This document shows, piece after piece, positions 60,600 to 64,000 of a stretch of DNA of 64,000 bases; the first letter of the stretch is position 1, and the number at the start of each line of letters is the position of its first letter. The DNA is from Volvariella volvacea V23 (taxonomy: Eukaryota; Basidiomycota; Agaricomycetes; Agaricales; Pluteaceae). The stretch lies in NCBI GenBank assembly GCA_000349905.1, contig KB722737.1:1341763-1405762 (forward strand), read 5' to 3'. The position numbers were made by a program, and so were the translations under genes. The notes under the pieces were generated by a model. That model did no database searches and was not told the DNA's origin. It saw nothing but the letters and a program-made list of their open reading frames with translations.

Positions 60600-62066
60600 A
60601 TGAACGATTCGGACGATTTGAGCTCGTGCTTGGAGGCTGATGAGGCTGGGAATGACTCACTGTCTGCTTCCCACCGGCAGCACGAACACAAACATGGACA
60701 CGAACGAAGACACGTAGATGAACATGAACACGAACACGAACGAAGACACGAAGATCTCGAGCCGTGTTTCCCACCAGAGATAGAGAGGGAGATATTCGAG
60801 TTGGCGGCCATGTCTAACCTGCGATATGCCCCCACGCTGGTTCGCGTGGCGAGGAGGGTGCGAGTGTGGTGCGTTCATCTCTTTTTCTTTTCGCGTTTGT
60901 GCGATTGGTGGGGGGTGGTTGTTTATGCGTTTTGGTTGTAATGCAGGATTGAGCCGATGCTGTATCGCGTTATAGTCAAAGCGGATGATGAAATGTCCGC
61001 ATCCGCGTCGGACGCATACGCATATACTGCTTCCTTTGGCCCCAGCATCTCCACCGCCCCCACGACCACGAGCCCATCCCCGCCCTTTTCGTTCTCCTCT
61101 TTCGCTTCGTCGTCCTCGTCCTCGTTCCGGGATAAACGGAGACACGATCGCCCGGCTTATGTACCACCGTTATCATACTACGCCCACCACGTCCGACACC
61201 TTTACCTCGGCCAATCCGTCCGTCCAAGAGAGGTATCGCGGTATCTATCTCAATGCACGAACGTACAAGACCTCGTATTGTGGGCACATGCCGGCACAGG
61301 TGTGATGGGGAGGAAGGAGGAGTGGCTGGGATGGCTCGACAGAATGACGCAACTCCAGCGGCTCTCCGTCAACCTCGACGAACTGTTCTACGTCTCCACC
61401 ACCAGTCCCGGCGGGACAGGCACCCCACACCCCCGTGCCGGTCCAAACCCAAGCACAAGCACAAGCACAAGCACAAGCGCAGGTGTTGGTGCAGGCTCGG
61501 GGTCGGGGTCGGTATCAGGTACACCAGGAAGTGGGATGATGTCATCGCACCATTTCCATCCTCCACCTGGCGTTGGTGGCGCTGGCAGCACGGCCGTGTC
61601 TGGTGCTGATCAAGAACGAGATGTGAACAGGACGCAAGGCCGAGTGCCGTGGTTCCGCCACCGGCTGTTTGCCAACCTCACCCACCTCCAGATCACCAAC
61701 GTCTGCTCCTCGTGGGCGCGCTGGCAAGGCCTCTCGCACCTCCCTTCGCTGACGCACCTTGCGCTCTGTCTCAAGTTTGACCTTGAGGTCGTTACAGGCG
61801 TTTTGGCCGAGTGCAAGCATTTGTTGGTGCTGGTTCTCATTTATGATTTGGACATGATCAAGGAGAGCAATTTGGGGAACGTGTTGGTCAATGTGAGGGA
61901 CTACAGAGTTATACCGCAGTACGTGGCCGAGGTCAGCCAGTGGGAACACGCTGCTCTCAAGGGTGGCGTCGATTTTTGGAAGAGGGCAGAGGCGGTGTCG
62001 AGGGCGGCGTCGATGATGTGTGTCGGCGGGGTGGCGGGGAGTCTGGAGTTTGAATGTGCGGTTTGA
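60600..62066 (+). CDS. F-box-like protein with His/Glu-rich repeat
   Basis: Exons 60600-60868 and 60947-62066 (78-nt GT-AG intron) give 462 residues. The ATG at 60600 is the first in frame. Residues about 20-50 are a tandem His/Glu/Arg repeat ('EHKHGHERRH', 'EHEHEHERRH'). The F-box-like start follows: 'CFPPEIEREIFELAA', 'TLVRVARRVRVW', with the intron in the same Trp codon as in copies A2 and B2, then 'IEPMLYRVIV'. The rest has leucine-rich segments ('LTHLQITNVCS', 'LPSLTHLALCLKF', 'HLLVLVLIYDLD') interrupted by a Gly/Ser/Thr-rich insert. It ends 'VDFWKRAEAVSR', matching the family's usual tail. Probably an SCF adaptor; the target is unknown. It seems intact. Confidence 0.8.
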
Positions 62067-63241
62067 TTTTTTCCCTGCTATTTTGCGTCTACATCTTGCG
62101 TCTCTCGCTCTCGCTCGTCTTCTTGCGCTTGTTCTTGCACTTGTTTCTCTGCTTTTTCTTTCTTTCCTCTCGGACTTTCTCGTGTATACTAGCCACTCGG
62201 CTCCGCATTGCTTTCCAAAGTCTCCCTCCGAGCACCTACCTATGTAAAAGTGGCCGATGATACAGAAATTCCCACTGACGGAGTCCCAGAAGAGGCTGAC
62301 AATATCGTATCCCTATCGCTAACGGCATGCACATCCCATCCCCGCTGGTTCTCCCGAGCTGCTCCCCACGACAGCGGCTGCGGGCTGATCGTGATCACGA
62401 CGTCGACTTGCTGCGGCGCGGTGACAGTTTGCGACGGACGTAGACGCAGCACTGGCCGCAGACGGACAGCCTCAGGTAACATACGTACACCTGGACTCGG
62501 GATTCCGTACTGTATGCAGACAGAAGTAGCAGGTGTACGTTGACGTGGGCAATGATATCGCTCGGGCTGTCAGCAGTCAGCAGAAGCAGGAGGAGCACCG
62601 TGTGTGTGCCAACCCGAGGATTCTTTCTGTTCCTGAGGCCCAGGGCCTGGGAGGGAGGTTTGCTTGTGATAGTACTGCATGACTCGGATTTACCGCCCTC
62701 GTGATTCTGTGGTACCACGGCCGCCACGGTCAAGTGCTCTATAGTACTTCGATTGATATCCACTCGAAGCCGTAGCCGGCTTTTTTTCGATTTGCCAGTG
62801 ATGCAACTCGAAGATCGTGAATGATGGGGGAAGCGAGATGGCGGGCAAGATAGGACGTATATATGCATATGCATTTCTTTACATTGGGCGTGAAAGATAA
62901 GATGAGATAAGATGGAGTGAAATGGAAAAGTCATAGCGAGTAAGAGAATACACACTAAGTCTGGGATGAGGTGTTGAGAAGCCATCGACAGCGATCTGCG
63001 TTTGTCCGGGGCCACTTTGATGGTATGATCATCGTAGATCGGGGGTCAGGCAATGCAATTTCTATGTCATCGCTTGGTATGCAAGTCGTCTTGAGAGTCG
63101 TCGAAAACAGTGCGTCGTTCCATATAAAGGGGTAGCCCTGAGCTTTGCCAACTCTCCCAATTTCCCCTCGTCGATTGCTCGTCGTCGTGTGCCCCGGCTA
63201 GCACCAACTACCCCCACCACCTGCCGCGTCTTCTCTGGCAC
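62067..63241. other. Intergenic stretch, 1.2 kb
   Basis: The first part is CT-rich (3' UTR-like). A minus-strand frame of 206 codons (63015-62395) has no family signal and no splice context. Nothing else is recognised. Confidence 0.5.
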
Positions 63242-64000
63242 ATGCCTCGCGCACCTCGACCTCATTCTCATGCGTCTCGACCGCGACAAACTCGCGAAGC
63301 GCCAGTCCACCTGGGCTATGGCTACGACAACTGTGTCGGTAACTTCCTCGAGGAGTTCAGCGAGGCTCAGAGTCGGAAGCAACGACCGAGACAGCACTTG
63401 ACCGTTGATCAACTCAAGGTCCTTCGCGAAAATGCCGACTTGGTGGAGTCCATCCTGCCCCCGTGGGCGGACAATACCAAGTTCAACGTTGCCGGTATCC
63501 TGAAAAAGTGGAAAAGATACGCCAGCGTAGCACTCGGTCCAGGGTTCTTCTGACTTTGCCTCGCATAGGTATTGCGAGGAGATGGGCATCCCAGACTGGC
63601 GACAGGAGCTGCGGGTGGCTCAGAAAGGGACGGCCATATCTTTCCTCACCTTTTTGCTGGAGACGTACAGGATCAAGTCGGCAGGCACTGGTTGGCAGTA
63701 CTTCCGACAGTGGAAGCAACGTGAGTACAAGTCCGTTACCGCGACTCGAGACTCACCTTTACGCCTTGGCAGTGTACTATGTAACGACCAGACGGGAGCT
63801 AACCAGGAATGACACCGATAACGTCCGCAATGTATGAGGTTTCCTCCCTTGTCACGAAAAGCGATTTACTCACACTTTCTCCAGTTCTACTACGCCAGGC
63901 TGGTGCCCAGATATGGCCTCTATGCGCCCACCCTTCGTATTAAGACCGTTACCGACTCCGGCGACCTCTTGGCGCTGCTATCCTTCAACATAGCCTACGC
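63242..64000 (+). CDS. DUF3435-like tyrosine-recombinase-type protein, 5' part
   Basis: Four exons fit in phase: 63242-63516, 63569-63720, 63773-63831 and 63885-64000, the last running off the window. The translation shows a helical DNA-binding-like region: 'AGILKKWKRYCEEMGIPDWR', 'AISFLTFLLETYRIKSAGTG', 'YVTTRRELTRNDTDNVRN', 'RYGLYAPTLRIKTV', and 'DLLALLSFNIAYA'. This layout (tether helices before a 'D...LL..N' segment) recalls the amino-terminal half of fungal DUF3435 proteins, the tyrosine recombinases of Cryptons and related elements. The catalytic Arg and Tyr would be beyond the window, so activity cannot be judged. The first intron would need an AT donor (ag|atacgc). The start codon choice is uncertain. 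Confidence 0.5.

Noticed and set aside
62395..63015. 206-codon minus-strand frame
   Set aside because: No recognisable motif, Ser/Leu-rich throughout, overlapping equal-quality frames on the other strand.

Overview
The window is nuclear DNA of a filamentous basidiomycete, most likely an Agaricomycete mushroom-forming fungus. The evidence is dense 45-70 nt spliceosomal introns, recognisable fungal housekeeping genes, many F-box/leucine-rich genes, and several protein families I know mainly from Agaricomycetes. Three runs of exactly 100 N mark scaffold joins. I found no bacterial, organellar or viral genes, no tRNA, no rRNA and no CRISPR array.

Layout. 1-5.4 kb: the tail of an F-box-type gene, then a 3.2 kb block (block A, minus strand) holding two decayed F-box/LRR genes. 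The block abuts the 3' half of a dead Dal5-type MFS transporter gene. 5.4-14.9 kb is gene-poor. 14.9-16.8 kb: a Ser/Pro-rich two-exon gene. 16.8-23.3 kb is again gene-poor. 23.3-25.4 kb: a nine-exon WD-repeat gene resembling TCAB1/WRAP53. 25.5-28.9 kb: block B, an inverted copy of block A, starting 95 bp from the TCAB1-like start codon. 29.3-31.1 kb: an intact-looking F-box gene. 31.3-32.2 kb: sorting nexin SNX3/GRD19. 33.5-36.8 kb: a third decayed F-box fragment, a gag-like coding remnant, and a multiply broken pseudogene of a trypsin-fold (GDSG) protein. 36.8-40 kb: gene-poor, with an 'acggttt'-rich patch.

40-60 kb is a compact housekeeping region: an S33 alpha/beta hydrolase, a dual-specificity phosphatase, the Golgi tether subunit COG3, a multispanning membrane protein, a 13-exon EF-hand/zinc-finger protein of 1272 residues, the ubiquitin-eL40 fusion, a Sec2-type Rab GEF, and a fungal protein with a conserved C-terminal domain. 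60-64 kb: another F-box-type gene with a His/Glu-rich repeat, and the 5' part of a gene resembling the fungal DUF3435 tyrosine recombinases, which runs off the window.

The housekeeping genes share a membrane-trafficking theme: SNX3 in endosome recycling, COG3 in retrograde Golgi tethering, and Sec2 in exocytic Rab activation. They are not obviously co-regulated. The least explained material is the inverted F-box block pair, the EF-hand/ZZ protein, and a set of unusual introns (two GC-AG, one apparent AT-AG). All coordinates come from reading frames and splice phase by eye, with no database search.
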